A stretch of DNA of 64,000 nt from Clostridium sp. AM22-11AC (GCF_003473545.1 NZ_QUCM01000003.1:187472-251471); one strand, 5' to 3'. Shown: positions 25,789 to 34,893, counted from the first letter of the stretch. Notes: generated from the letters alone by a model not told the origin. Numbers and translations: made by a program.

Positions 25789-26982
25789 TTATGAAGTAAA
25801 GTCAAGAATCTGTGTCAGCAATTCGTCAGCTACCTGCTCTTTACTCATCTTCGGCAGTTCCTTTTCACTGTCTTTTGTGATAATGGTCACTACATTGGTG
25901 TCAGTACCGAAACCTGCGCCTTCTACCTTTAAGTTGTTGGCAACGATCATATCCAGGTTCTTTCGGGCAAGTTTGGCTCTGGAATTTTCCAGCATGTCCC
26001 TTGTTTCCATGGAGAAACCGCATAAGAACTGTCCCGGTGTTCTGTGCTGTCCCAGCCAGCCAAGGATATCTTTGGTCCGCTCTAGGGCAATGGACATATC
26101 CCCGTCTGTTTTCTTGATCTTGTCCTGGCCCACTACAGCCGGACGGTAATCTGCTACTGCTGCTGCCTTGATAATAATATCCTGTTCCGGTGCTGCACCG
26201 GTCACTGCCTGGAACATATCTTCTGCACTTTCAATAGGAACTACCTTTACAAACATAGGTGGCTTGATCGCTACAGGCCCGGTTACCAAAGTTACCTCTG
26301 CCCCTCTGTAAGCTGCTGCCTTTGCAATGGCATAACCCATTTTTCCCGTAGAATGATTGGTGATATAGCGAACCGGATCAATGGCTTCCCTGGTAGGTCC
26401 CGCAGTGATGAGAACTTTCTTTCCTGCCATATCTTTCGGGTATCCTACCGTGCGCAGGATATATTCAAACAATGTTTCCGGCTCCGGCATCTTGCCTGCT
26501 CCTGTATCGCCGCAGGCCAAATATCCGCTTGCAGGACGGATCACTTCCATTCCGTAGTGCTCCAAAATCTTTAAATTATCCTGAGTAATAGGATTTTCAT
26601 ACATACGTGTATTCATGGCCGGTGAGATGATCTTTGGACAGGTACAGGCCATAAACGTAGTGGTCAGCATATCATCTGCAATGCCATGAGCCAGTTTGCC
26701 GATCACATTGGCTGAAGCAGGGGCTACCATAAAAACATCTGCTTCTTTTGCCAAAGATACATGTTCCACGCTGAACTGGAAATTCCGGTCAAAAGTGTCG
26801 ATCAGGCACTTATTTCCCGTCAGTGTTTCAAAGGTAATGGGATTAATGAAATTAGTAGCATTCTGTGTCATAAGTACATGTACTTTCGCTCCTGCTTTTA
26901 CCAGGGCACTTGCCAGATAGGCGATCTTATATGCGGCAATGCTGCCGGTCACTCCAAGGAGTATTGTTTTTCCTTTTAACAT
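25789..26982 (-). CDS. coaBC: Bifunctional phosphopantothenoylcysteine decarboxylase/synthetase
   Basis: About 397 aa, catalysing two steps of coenzyme A synthesis. The N-terminal CoaC flavoprotein half begins MLKGKTILLGVTGSIAAYK, has the active-site His in FSVEHVSLAKEADV, and PAMNTRMYENP. The C-terminal CoaB half contains KKVLITAGPTREAIDPVRYI and the NHSTGKMG segment. I place the start at the ATG at 26982, which has GGAGG 8 nt upstream; 14 extra in-frame residues upstream are unlikely to be translated. It is divergent from coaX, an earlier step of the same pathway. Confidence 0.96.
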   Translation of the reverse strand: MLKGKTILLGVTGSIAAYKIAYLASALVKAGAKVHVLMTQNATNFINPITFETLTGNKCLIDTFDRNFQFSVEHVSLAKEADVFMVAPASANVIGKLAHGIADDMLTTTFMACTCPKIISPAMNTRMYENPITQDNLKILEHYGMEVIRPASGYLACGDTGAGKMPEPETLFEYILRTVGYPKDMAGKKVLITAGPTREAIDPVRYITNHSTGKMGYAIAKAAAYRGAEVTLVTGPVAIKPPMFVKVVPIESAEDMFQAVTGAAPEQDIIIKAAAVADYRPAVVGQDKIKKTDGDMSIALERTKDILGWLGQHRTPGQFLCGFSMETRDMLENSRAKLARKNLDMIVANNLKVEGAGFGTDTNVVTIITKDSEKELPKMSKEQVADELLTQILDFTS

Positions 26983-27065
26983 AAGGGTTCCTCCGGTTGT
27001 GTTTCTTATTTTTGTGTGATACAATCATAACACACATTTCAAGTATTTGAAAGGAGTTCCCCCTC

Positions 27066-27833
27066 ATGATTTTAGCCATTGATATGGGCAATACCAACAT
27101 CGTACTGGGTGGTATTGACGAAAAGCAGACCTATTTCATCGAACGTGTGACCACAGATCAGGGCCGCACAGACACCGAGTACGCCATTCACTTTAAAAAC
27201 ATCCTGGAAATGCACCACATCCAGTTATCTGACATAGAAGGCGCCATTCTTTCTTCTGTTGTTCCGCCTTTAAACACTACGATCTTAAATGCCGTAGAAA
27301 AGGCAGTAGGCATCCGCCCTCTGTTAGTTGGCTCCGGTATGAAAACCGGCATGAACATCCTTATGGACAACCCTAAAAGCGTAGGAAGTGACATGATCGT
27401 AGATGTAGTAGCTGCTATCCATGAACATCCTCTTCCATTGGTGGTGATCGACATGGGAACTGCTACTACCTTAAGTGTTGCTGATAAAAAGGGCAATTAC
27501 ATAGGCGGCGTCATTTTACCAGGACTGCGTGTTTCCTTAAACTCCTTAAGCGGAAAAACGGCCCAGCTTCCTTACATCAGCCTGGAAGTGCCAAATAAGG
27601 TCATTGGAAAGAACACCATCGACTGTATGAGAGCCGGTATTGTTTTCAGCAATGTAGACATGATCGACGGTATCTTAGACCGTATGGAAAAAGAACTGGG
27701 AGAAACACCTACTGTAATCGCAACCGGCGGTCTGGCACGTTTTATCACCCCTCTTTGCAGACATGAGATCATCTTTGATGATGCGCTGCTGCTTAAAGGA
27801 CTTCTGATCCTTTACCGGAAGAATACCCAATAA
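27066..27833 (+). CDS. coaX: Type III pantothenate kinase
   Basis: A 255-aa CoaX, the first enzyme of coenzyme A synthesis, of the ASKHA fold. Phosphate-binding segments are MILAIDMGNTNIVLG (1-15) and the second motif VVIDMGTATTLSV. The substrate region is GGVILPGLRVSLNSL, and the C-terminal adenosine motif is VIATGGLARF. Type III enzymes need a monovalent cation and are not feedback-inhibited by CoA. A strong GAAAGGAG site precedes the ATG. The 83-bp gap to coaBC must hold both promoters. Confidence 0.96.
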   Translation: MILAIDMGNTNIVLGGIDEKQTYFIERVTTDQGRTDTEYAIHFKNILEMHHIQLSDIEGAILSSVVPPLNTTILNAVEKAVGIRPLLVGSGMKTGMNILMDNPKSVGSDMIVDVVAAIHEHPLPLVVIDMGTATTLSVADKKGNYIGGVILPGLRVSLNSLSGKTAQLPYISLEVPNKVIGKNTIDCMRAGIVFSNVDMIDGILDRMEKELGETPTVIATGGLARFITPLCRHEIIFDDALLLKGLLILYRKNTQ

Positions 27834-27838
27834 AACAA

Positions 27839-27868
27839 TTCAGGAGCGGTATTTCTGCCGCTCCTGAA
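27839..27868 (+). terminator. Terminator after coaX
   Basis: TTCAGGAGCGG/CCGCTCCTGAA stem with an 8-nt loop, followed by an AT-rich, T-rich tract. Confidence 0.9.
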
Positions 27869-27963
27869 ATAATTTTAATTTATTTATTTTTGTGATTGAA
27901 TTCTCCCCGCACCTGTGTTATGCTGGGTACATCTGATCATTCTTTTACAAGATCTTCGTTCCC

Positions 27964-29019
27964 CTATGGATTACATTTCTTACAAGGTTCATATCCCTTG
28001 GCGATCACTTCATCCCTGGTTCCTGTAAACTCATCTTTGTTTGCCGCTTTTATCTGTGACGCAGCGGAACAGCCCGGTTTATGGAATTTCTTTGAATTAG
28101 TATTCAGGATATACGTGGAAGTCTCTTTTGCTGGTGCCTGAGTGTTTTCAGCCTGAGTCTGTTTTTCTGCCTGGATCTCTGTCTCCACTACTGTTTTTGT
28201 TTCCTTCGCAGCAGCCTGCTGATTTCCCGTACCATTTTCATCTAACCAGCTGTCACCGGTAGCATAATCAATCGTTACTCCCGGCTGCGCATTATAGACA
28301 AATACGCAGAACTCAACGCCTTCTCCTTTATCCTCTACTGACTCTGCCTCCATAAGCACACCTGCTGCTACCAGGTTATTACCCTCAAAAACAGGGGTCA
28401 CACGGTATAAAACATGGTTTTCTGTTTCTTTTACATAGTCGGCTGTCATATTTTCAAAAGGCAGCATTCCCTGGACATTTAAGTATCTGGTTCCTGTGAT
28501 CAGGTTTTTCTCATTTGCATTTTCCGATGTCAGCTGGTATCCGATCAGATGGCACCGGTTATACAGGTATTTGCCATCTACAAAGTCATATTTTACTGTA
28601 TGCCAGCCCGTTGGCTTTACCTGACCGATATTTCCACGTTTCTCTGTAGGCATGGTATCCGTTCCTACAGAAGCATATGCCACACTGCACCGTCCCAACG
28701 CATCCAGATCCCCATAACTTTCAAAAGAAACATCGGTCAGATCTGCGTCGGAAAAGAAGGGAACATTGTTATTAACTGCAACATACGGCTGTCCCGAATA
28801 AGCCGGGATCGCAGACAGATCAAATGCCCCGCTGTTTCCAGTCTGGGCAGCTGCCGCCTTTGGTGTCTGGACTGCTTCTACAGTCACGCTTTCTGTAACT
28901 GCCTCTGTTGTCTCTTTTACAGCTGCGGACGCCCCCGTAGCAGGTGCCTGTCCACAGGCGCCAACTAAAAGGGACACAGACATTGCCAGTCCCAATACCC
29001 AATATTTTATTTTTCTCAT
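27964..29019 (-). CDS. Lipoprotein DNA/RNA non-specific endonuclease
   Basis: A 351-aa exported protein. The N terminus is a lipoprotein signal with lipobox LLVGAC (Cys22), then a Thr/Ala-rich linker (about 25-65). The DNA/RNA non-specific nuclease domain (about 70-250) has the YNRCHLIGYQL motif, whose His is the expected catalytic base, and KNLITGTRYLN. A Gln/Glu/Lys-rich linker follows. The last ~45 residues form a small Cys/His module (FHKPGCSAA ... EPCKKCNP) resembling Ada-type metal-binding domains found on other surface nucleases. It may degrade extracellular DNA for nutrients or act in DNA uptake (inference). Coupled by overlap to the upstream gene. Confidence 0.87.
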   Translation of the reverse strand: MRKIKYWVLGLAMSVSLLVGACGQAPATGASAAVKETTEAVTESVTVEAVQTPKAAAAQTGNSGAFDLSAIPAYSGQPYVAVNNNVPFFSDADLTDVSFESYGDLDALGRCSVAYASVGTDTMPTEKRGNIGQVKPTGWHTVKYDFVDGKYLYNRCHLIGYQLTSENANEKNLITGTRYLNVQGMLPFENMTADYVKETENHVLYRVTPVFEGNNLVAAGVLMEAESVEDKGEGVEFCVFVYNAQPGVTIDYATGDSWLDENGTGNQQAAAKETKTVVETEIQAEKQTQAENTQAPAKETSTYILNTNSKKFHKPGCSAASQIKAANKDEFTGTRDEVIAKGYEPCKKCNP

Positions 29020-29447
29020 CTTTCGTACCTCTCTTCTGTTATCTTTTCATGAGAAGAACCTGGAAATTCCACTGTTTCCACCAGTTTCCATCCGGACAGA
29101 TCCATAGCAAAATACTGATCTGCAGGATATACCCGGTTCCATTTGTACAGGATCACTGAATCAACCTGGGTTGTATCAGGAAACATGTCTTTGCCACAGG
29201 GATCTGACTCTGCAAAACAATATTCTCCTTTTGCAGCCTTTTTAAGAAAGTCTTCATCCACTATAAGGCACTTTCGTACCTGTTCGCTTTCATCTTTCTC
29301 AAACATTTTTGCGCTGTACCCATTCATCCACAGTTTTGCATCTCCCACTCTGTCCAGAATATGCCGACGAAGCACCCTGTCCTGGCTCTGGCGGCGATGG
29401 TTAAACATCATGCCCTTGTTGTCATCCACACACACGATCAGGATCAT
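29016..29447 (-). CDS. Conserved hypothetical protein coupled to the endonuclease gene
   Basis: A 143-aa protein beginning MILIVCVDDNKGMMFNHRR. I recognise it only as a small protein seen in Lachnospiraceae, sometimes labelled ribonuclease Z without the metallo-beta-lactamase motifs of that enzyme, so I give no function. It is soluble, with no signal peptide or membrane segment. Its stop overlaps the start of the endonuclease by 4 bp (ATGA), so the two are translated together. Confidence 0.75.
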   Translation of the reverse strand: MILIVCVDDNKGMMFNHRRQSQDRVLRRHILDRVGDAKLWMNGYSAKMFEKDESEQVRKCLIVDEDFLKKAAKGEYCFAESDPCGKDMFPDTTQVDSVILYKWNRVYPADQYFAMDLSGWKLVETVEFPGSSHEKITEERYER

Positions 29448-29513
29448 ACGATTTTACACCCCGTTTCTGTTTTATATCCTCTCGGAATTTTTCATTTTCG
29501 CACACACTCTTAT

Positions 29514-29542
29514 ATTATAATTGTTTCTTCTGATCCACGCAA
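29514..29542 (-). promoter_or_regulatory. Candidate sigma-A promoter of the hypothetical-endonuclease pair
   Basis: Minus strand TTGCGT, 17-bp spacer, TATAAT, with about 60 nt to the start codon at 29447. It lies just outside the candidate sigG promoter on the other strand. Confidence 0.55.
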
Positions 29543-29555
29543 TTTCTTTTTCCAG

Positions 29556-29585
29556 GTATAAAATCCCCTCATTCCGTGCATCATT
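29556..29585 (+). promoter_or_regulatory. Candidate forespore (sigma-F/sigma-G) promoter of sigG
   Basis: GTATA, 18-bp spacer, CATCATT, close to the sigma-G/sigma-F pattern. Its predicted start is about 45 nt before the sigG ATG. A CCGTTATAACGG palindrome follows in the leader. The assignment rests on pattern only. Confidence 0.4.
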
Positions 29586-29637
29586 CCGTTATAACGGCGT
29601 TTTTCATCGAAGCTATCATAACGGAGGTAGACACAAT

Positions 29638-30414
29638 ATGTCCGGCTATAAAGTTGAGATCTGCGGAGTGAATACAGCAAAGCTGCCGCTTCTTAGCAGC
29701 AAAGAAAAAGAAGAATTGTTTGAGAAGATACTAAAAGGGGATAAAGATGCAAGGGAACGCTACATTAAAGGAAACCTGCGGCTGGTGCTAAGTGTGATCC
29801 AGCGTTTTTCCGGCAGTCAGGAGAATTTAGATGATCTGTTCCAGATCGGATGTATCGGCCTGATCAAAGCCATTGACAATTTTGATATTACACAGAATGT
29901 TAAATTTTCCACTTATGCCGTACCAATGATCTTAGGGGAGGTGAGAAGGTATCTGCGGGATAATAATGCCATCCGGGTCAGCCGCTCCCTGCGTGATACT
30001 GCTTACAAGGCGCTCTGTGCCAGGGAACAGCTTACAAGGCTTCACGCAAAAGAGCCAACGATCATGGAGATCGCACAGGAGATCGGCATCTCCGGGGAAG
30101 ATATCACCTATGCCTTAGATGCCATCCAGACACCGGTCAGTCTCTATGAACCGGTTTTCACAGACGGCGGTGATCCTCTTTATGTTATGGATCAGATCAG
30201 CGATAAGAAAAACCGGGAAGAAAACTGGGTGGAAGACCTTTCTCTTTTAGAAGCCATGAAACGGCTTCCGGACCGGGAACGCCACATTATCGACATGCGT
30301 TTTTTTGAAGGTAAAACACAGACAGAGGTGGCACAGGAGATCCACATCAGCCAGGCCCAGGTCTCAAGGCTTGAAAAAAATGCCCTGCGTTCCATGCGTA
30401 CCTATCTGGCCTGA
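29638..30414 (+). CDS. sigG: Late forespore sigma factor SigG
   Basis: About 258 aa, directing late forespore transcription. The N terminus YKVEICGVNTAKLPLLS is the SigG signature. Region 2 has LVLSVIQRF, DDLFQIGCIGLIKAIDNFD and FSTYAVPMILGEVRRYLRD. Region 3 starts TRLHAKEPTIMEIA, and region 4 ends with QTEVAQEIHISQAQVSRLEK, the helix-turn-helix that reads the -35 box. I start at the ATG at 29638, which has GGAGG upstream; the open frame runs further 5' without a ribosome binding site. Unlike the classical spoIIGA-sigE-sigG array it lies apart from sigE and on the other strand. Confidence 0.95.
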   Translation: MSGYKVEICGVNTAKLPLLSSKEKEELFEKILKGDKDARERYIKGNLRLVLSVIQRFSGSQENLDDLFQIGCIGLIKAIDNFDITQNVKFSTYAVPMILGEVRRYLRDNNAIRVSRSLRDTAYKALCAREQLTRLHAKEPTIMEIAQEIGISGEDITYALDAIQTPVSLYEPVFTDGGDPLYVMDQISDKKNREENWVEDLSLLEAMKRLPDRERHIIDMRFFEGKTQTEVAQEIHISQAQVSRLEKNALRSMRTYLA

Positions 30415-30488
30415 TCTGTGATTTCTCCTGCTGCCACCTCTGTCCCCAAACCGGACCTGATGATCAGAGTCTATGCTTTATACTGCCG

Positions 30489-30511
30489 GGAAGCCTTGAA
30501 ATCAGGCTTCC
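30489..30511 (+). terminator. Terminator after sigG
   Basis: GGAAGCCT/AGGCTTCC stem with a 7-nt loop and a T/C-rich tail. It overlaps the 3' end of the convergent kinase-like gene. Confidence 0.65.
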
Positions 30512-31521
30512 TTCTCTTCTGAATTTTTCAACATCCTTAAAATAAAATCCACAGAGCCCTCAATTCCATAAGCAGAACTGTTGATACACAGGTCATAGTT
30601 ATCTGCATTGCCCCATCTGCGACCTGTGTAGAACCGGTAATAACTCTCATGCTGGCGGTCTAACTGCCGCAGCATGTGCTTTGCTTTCTTTTCATTAAAA
30701 TCCGGATGCATTTCCATTGCACGCTGCACACGCCGCTCAAAAGGTGCTGTAATAAAAATGCTGATATGAGGAATATGGTTGTTGGTAAGGATCACATCGG
30801 CGCAACGTCCCATAACGATAAAATCCTCTTTTTTTGCCATATCACAGATCAGATCACTCTGGTTAAAGAATACAGCATCCCGTTTGGATAAACCATGGTA
30901 ACGGCTGAACTGTCTTGCATGATCTCTTAAGGTCATCCTCTTTGGTGCTGCAAAAGCCACTTCCAGGTTTGCCTTATCCGGATATGCACTGCTGTCCTTA
31001 ATCCTTTCATCCTGTTCTGCCTGAAGACGTTTTAAAACAGCGGAGAAGATCTCTGCATCATAGTAATTGATCTTCAATTTATCCGCCAGCATAAAACCGA
31101 TCTCATTACCGCCGCAGCCATAAGTACGGCTGATGCAGATGATCCGGTGATTGTCCTTACCAAAACGTGCCTTAAACTGCAGTGCATTTAAGCCTGCTGC
31201 TTTCGCATCCAGGATATCCCCACTTGCAAAACTGGTAGGAAGCGCTATTACTTCCTTTAAAATACGGTTATATTCCGTCATGATCATGGACCGGGTTCCC
31301 TTATCTTCAATGGTACGGGCCATATTGCTGATCAGTGCCAGTTCACTTCGCAGCTGATGAGAGTCTTTTCTTAACATCAGCTGTACCATATCACTGACAC
31401 AGCCTTCACGGTCACGGTTGAAAACACGGCCCAGAGAAGAACCTAACTGGGCATAAACTTCCGCATCCAGATCGTATATACTCTCCGCTAATTCCTGGAG
31501 ATTTTCCTTGGTATATTCCAT
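30502..31521 (-). CDS. Cytidylate-kinase-like protein with N-terminal extension
   Basis: A 339-aa protein. Residues 1-115 form a helical N-terminal region of unknown role. Residues 118-339 form a cytidylate-kinase-like NTPase domain: the P-loop position reads SRTYGCGGNEIG, then LKINYYDAEI, FIVMGRCADVIL and an Arg-rich lid (FERRVQRAMEM, DRQHESYYRFYTGRRWG). This family (PF13189) is widespread in gut clostridia and has no proven substrate. The gene follows the antiporter gene by 15 bp and has an AAGGAGG site, so the two are probably cotranscribed. Confidence 0.83.
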   Translation of the reverse strand: MEYTKENLQELAESIYDLDAEVYAQLGSSLGRVFNRDREGCVSDMVQLMLRKDSHQLRSELALISNMARTIEDKGTRSMIMTEYNRILKEVIALPTSFASGDILDAKAAGLNALQFKARFGKDNHRIICISRTYGCGGNEIGFMLADKLKINYYDAEIFSAVLKRLQAEQDERIKDSSAYPDKANLEVAFAAPKRMTLRDHARQFSRYHGLSKRDAVFFNQSDLICDMAKKEDFIVMGRCADVILTNNHIPHISIFITAPFERRVQRAMEMHPDFNEKKAKHMLRQLDRQHESYYRFYTGRRWGNADNYDLCINSSAYGIEGSVDFILRMLKNSEEKEA

Positions 31522-31536
31522 GATACGTTCCCCTCC

Positions 31537-32970
31537 TTATAAAAAGAATACAAGCATGTCCAGTAAAAAGACCGGAACCAGAAATGCAATGGACCACATC
31601 AGATAGCCGAAGAAAGAAGGCATCTTGATACCGTTTTCGTCGGAGATCGCTTTTACCATAAAGTTTGGCGCATTTCCAATATAGGTATTGGCACCCATAA
31701 ATACGGCACCGCAGGAAATTGCCTCCAGCATTGCCACCGGTACAGTTCCAAGAATGGTCTGCATTCCCTCTGTAAATCCCAGAGAACCTGCTGTCGTAAG
31801 GAATACCAGATAGGTAGGTGTATTGTCCAGAAAGCTTGACAGGAAACCGGTTGCCCAGAACATCTGGAACGGCTCTGTGATACCAAGCTCTGCACCCTTT
31901 GCCTTTAAGATCATAAGAGCCGGCTGCATAGTGATGAAAATACCAATAAACAGCACTGCTACTTCCCTGATGGCGCCCCAGGTAAAATGGTTCTTGCGGC
32001 GGATCTCTGCATCCGTGGTTTTAAAGGATAAGAATGCAGCTAACAGGATGATGACTACTTCGATCAGTGCCGGATAGGTAAGCTTTACATCCCCAAATAC
32101 AGGAATGCCTTTTACAGCTCCGCTTGCATCTTTAAATGCTGCCATTCCCGGTAAAGTTCCGCTTAAGATAACGGCAGCAACGATCATAACCAGAAAGATC
32201 AGATTGTGAAGTCCCAGGATATGTACCTCTGTACCTGGTTTGCTGATGTCTGGTTTTCTTCCTTCTGCAATGTCCTTTCTGTAAGCCCTGCGGTCCAGGA
32301 AATAAAATACAGTCAGCAGGACCACTACGTTAAAGAGCAGGATAGGCAGCAGATGCAGGCTCCAGAAAAACGGAACTCCACGCATAAAGCCCATTAACAG
32401 AGGCGGGTCGCCGATGGGTGTAAGGCAGCCGCCAATATTGGAGATCAGGAAAATAAAGAATACCATAATGTGGCTTCTTCTCTTTCTCCATGCGTTCATC
32501 TTGATCACAGGACGCACCATTAACATACTGGCACCTGTAGTTCCTACCCAGCTGGAAAGCATGGTTCCCAAAAGCAGAAGTCCTACATTGATCCTTGGAG
32601 AACCTGCCAGATCTCCTTCCAGGGTAATATTACCTGCTACGCAGAACAGGCCAAACAGCAATACAATAAATGTAAGATAATCATCTATAATGCATTCCAG
32701 CACTTTTTCAGTTGCTTCTCCTGCGCCAAAAAAGATTGCAAATGGAATGACAAATAAAACAGACCAGAATACCACTGCATGAGGCTGGTGGCTTTCCCAC
32801 CATTCTGCCTTTACAAGAGGCATAATGGCTACACACAGCAAAAGACCTGCAAAAGGAATACAGAACACAGGTGAAATGATCTGCGTTCCTTCCTGTCCGG
32901 CTAACGCTGTCAGTGGAAATGCCATAACCATAAGCAGTATGGCTTCCAGCAACGAAACCAACTTCTTCAA
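31537..32970 (-). CDS. NhaD/ArsB-type sodium:proton antiporter family membrane protein
   Basis: About 477 aa with some 12 transmembrane segments, of the ion transporter superfamily that includes NhaD, ArsB and citrate carriers. The two re-entrant motifs are seen as SNIGGCLTPIGDPP (first half) and FLDNTPTYLVF ... GANTYIGNAPNFM (second half), matching the antiporter group. Na+/H+ exchange is inferred. I choose the TTG at 32970, with AAAGGAGGAG 8 nt upstream, over an in-frame start at 33033 without a ribosome binding site. The start then leads straight into a hydrophobic segment. Confidence 0.82.
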   Translation of the reverse strand: MKKLVSLLEAILLMVMAFPLTALAGQEGTQIISPVFCIPFAGLLLCVAIMPLVKAEWWESHQPHAVVFWSVLFVIPFAIFFGAGEATEKVLECIIDDYLTFIVLLFGLFCVAGNITLEGDLAGSPRINVGLLLLGTMLSSWVGTTGASMLMVRPVIKMNAWRKRRSHIMVFFIFLISNIGGCLTPIGDPPLLMGFMRGVPFFWSLHLLPILLFNVVVLLTVFYFLDRRAYRKDIAEGRKPDISKPGTEVHILGLHNLIFLVMIVAAVILSGTLPGMAAFKDASGAVKGIPVFGDVKLTYPALIEVVIILLAAFLSFKTTDAEIRRKNHFTWGAIREVAVLFIGIFITMQPALMILKAKGAELGITEPFQMFWATGFLSSFLDNTPTYLVFLTTAGSLGFTEGMQTILGTVPVAMLEAISCGAVFMGANTYIGNAPNFMVKAISDENGIKMPSFFGYLMWSIAFLVPVFLLDMLVFFL

Positions 32971-33189
32971 AATAATCTCCTCCTTTGTATTTACATTTAT
33001 ACATTCATTCTTCGCATTGTTGAATTGTAGCACTTTTTAAGATAAATGCAAGAATTGATATTTTATTCACGTATTTTCTCATCTTGCCCCTCTTCTTTAA
33101 GTATGATAAACTGGTACTATCATGTTTAAAATAACATACATTTTATCGCTGACATTATAATTACCCACAGAAAGTGAAGAATTTAACCT

Positions 33190-34104
33190 ATGGAACTGAA
33201 TGATCGAAGATTTGCGGTCCTTATTGACGCTGACAATGTTTCACCTAAATATATTAAATACATTCTGAACGAGGTTTCCGATCTGGGAGTGGCTACTTAC
33301 AAGAGGATCTACGGCGACTGGACAGATACAGAAAAGAAAAGCTGGAAAAATGTACTCTTAGACTGGTCTGTAAACCCGATCCAGCAGTACAGCTATACTA
33401 CCGGAAAAAATTCTACAGACTCTGCCATGATCATTGACGCTATGGATATCCTCTATTCCGGAAATGTAGACGGTTTCTGCCTGGTATCCAGTGACTCTGA
33501 CTTTACCCGTCTGGCACAGCGTTTAAGAGAAGCAGGGATGTTTGTTATGGGGATCGGTGAGCAGAAAACGCCAAAGCCGTTCCGCGCTGCCTGCGACGCT
33601 TTTAAGATCCTAGAGATCATTTCTTCCGAAGACACGCCGGAGGATGTTGTCCCTGTAAAAGTAAGTACAGATGAGATTGAAAAAGTCATCACCAAACTAC
33701 TTATTGAAAACAACAGCCAGAACCAGCCTGTAAACCTGGCAAAAGTCGGAAACTTCCTTACCAAACGCTTTTCCGATTTTGATGTGCGCAATTACGGTTA
33801 TTCCAAACTTTCCACATTTTTGGAAAGTTTAAACAGCAATGATTTCCATGTGGTAAAACTACATAATGGATATTTCGTCCAGGAAAAGACCGCTTCTGTT
33901 CCAAAATCAGAAATTGAAAAAGAGATCTGCCGTCTGATCAAAAACAATAAGGGACGTGTGGATAACTTAAGCATTATCCATGAAGACTTGAAAAAAACAT
34001 TTCCTTCCTTTGATGTAAAGCAGTACGGTTTCAGCCGCTTATCCAGCTTTATCCGCAGTTTCAATACTTTTAAGATCAAAGACAATGTGGTGCAGATGCG
34101 TTGA
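33190..34104 (+). CDS. NYN-domain ribonuclease-like protein with two LOTUS/OST-HTH domains
   Basis: A 304-aa protein. Residues 8-140 are a NYN (LabA/DUF88, PIN-like) domain: acidic residues in LIDADNVS, STDSAMIIDAMD and SSDSDFTRLAQRL form the expected metal site. Two LOTUS/OST-HTH RNA-binding domains follow, at about 158-235 (YGYSKLSTFLESL) and 238-304 (YGFSRLSSFIRSF). The architecture suggests RNA cleavage or regulation; the target is unknown. It stands alone between divergent and convergent neighbours, with a terminator overlapping its stop codon. Confidence 0.9.
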   Translation: MELNDRRFAVLIDADNVSPKYIKYILNEVSDLGVATYKRIYGDWTDTEKKSWKNVLLDWSVNPIQQYSYTTGKNSTDSAMIIDAMDILYSGNVDGFCLVSSDSDFTRLAQRLREAGMFVMGIGEQKTPKPFRAACDAFKILEIISSEDTPEDVVPVKVSTDEIEKVITKLLIENNSQNQPVNLAKVGNFLTKRFSDFDVRNYGYSKLSTFLESLNSNDFHVVKLHNGYFVQEKTASVPKSEIEKEICRLIKNNKGRVDNLSIIHEDLKKTFPSFDVKQYGFSRLSSFIRSFNTFKIKDNVVQMR

Positions 34105-34126
34105 TCCGCCTCTGCACCACATTTTT
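34087..34126 (+). terminator. Terminator overlapping the NYN-LOTUS gene stop
   Basis: GTGGTGCAGA/TCTGCACCAC stem followed by ATTTTTAT. The 5' arm encodes the last residues of the protein. Confidence 0.85.
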
Positions 34127-34140
34127 ATAAAACAACTTTA

Positions 34141-34881
34141 TTACTCAAAGCGGACAATTTCTTTTTTTAACCGCTTCATGATCTTTTTCTCCAGCCTGGA
34201 TATGTAGGACTGGGAAATCCCCATCAGGTCTGCTACTTCTTTCTGTGTCATCTCTTCCCCGTCTTCATTTGTAAGCCCGTAGCGCAGTTCCACGATCTTG
34301 CGCTCTCTAGGAGCCAGTCGGCTGATGGCTGTATTTAACAGATTTTTCTCGATCTCATCTTCGATCCCGTGATAGATCACATCTTCATCTGTTCCTAAAA
34401 TATCGGAAAGCAGAAGCTCATTTCCATCCCAGTCTACATTTAAAGGCTCATCAATGGAAACTTCCAGCTTGGTTTTATTATTCCGCCTTAAATACATGAG
34501 GATCTCATTTTCAATACATCTTGACGCATAGGTAGCCAGTTTTATGTTCTTATCCGGCTTAAAGGTATTGATCGCCTTGATCAGTCCAATGGTCCCAATG
34601 GAGATCAGGTCTTCCACTCCTACGCTGGTGTTGTCAAATTTCTTTGCAATGTATACAACCAGGCGGAGATTATGCTCGATCAGGGCAGAACGGGCTTTCC
34701 CATCCTCTTCTGTTCCCAGCATACCGATCATTTTTCCTTCTTCTCTTGCATCCAAAGGTGGCGGTAAAATGTCAGCCCCTCCAATATAATGTACTTCCCC
34801 CTGTCCCGGCATAAGAACCGTCCTGAACCTGGAAACAGTCTTTAACTGAAAACGATTTGGTACAGCCACTTTTATCATCAT
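34141..34881 (-). CDS. sigE: Mother-cell sigma factor SigE (pro-form)
   Basis: A 246-aa sigma-70 family factor. The N-terminal ~30 residues form the amphipathic pro-sequence removed by Spo[18 protein letters not shown] follows, then region 2 with [19 protein letters not shown] and [13 protein letters not shown], and region 4 ending in [19 protein letters not shown]. SigE switches on the early mother-cell programme. GTAGGAGG lies 9 nt before the ATG. It is 12 bp after spoIIGA on the same strand, so the pair is one transcript. Confidence 0.96.
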   Translation of the reverse strand: MMIKVAVPNRFQLKTVSRFRTVLMPGQGEVHYIGGADILPPPLDAREEGKMIGMLGTEEDGKARSALIEHNLRLVVYIAKKFDNTSVGVEDLISIGTIGLIKAINTFKPDKNIKLATYASRCIENEILMYLRRNNKTKLEVSIDEPLNVDWDGNELLLSDILGTDEDVIYHGIEDEIEKNLLNTAISRLAPRERKIVELRYGLTNEDGEEMTQKEVADLMGISQSYISRLEKKIMKRLKKEIVRFE

Positions 34882-34893
34882 GATCCATTCCTC

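Noticed and set aside
29016..29447. Ribonuclease Z assignment for the 143-aa protein
   Set aside because: No HxHxDH metal motif or metallo-beta-lactamase fold signature.
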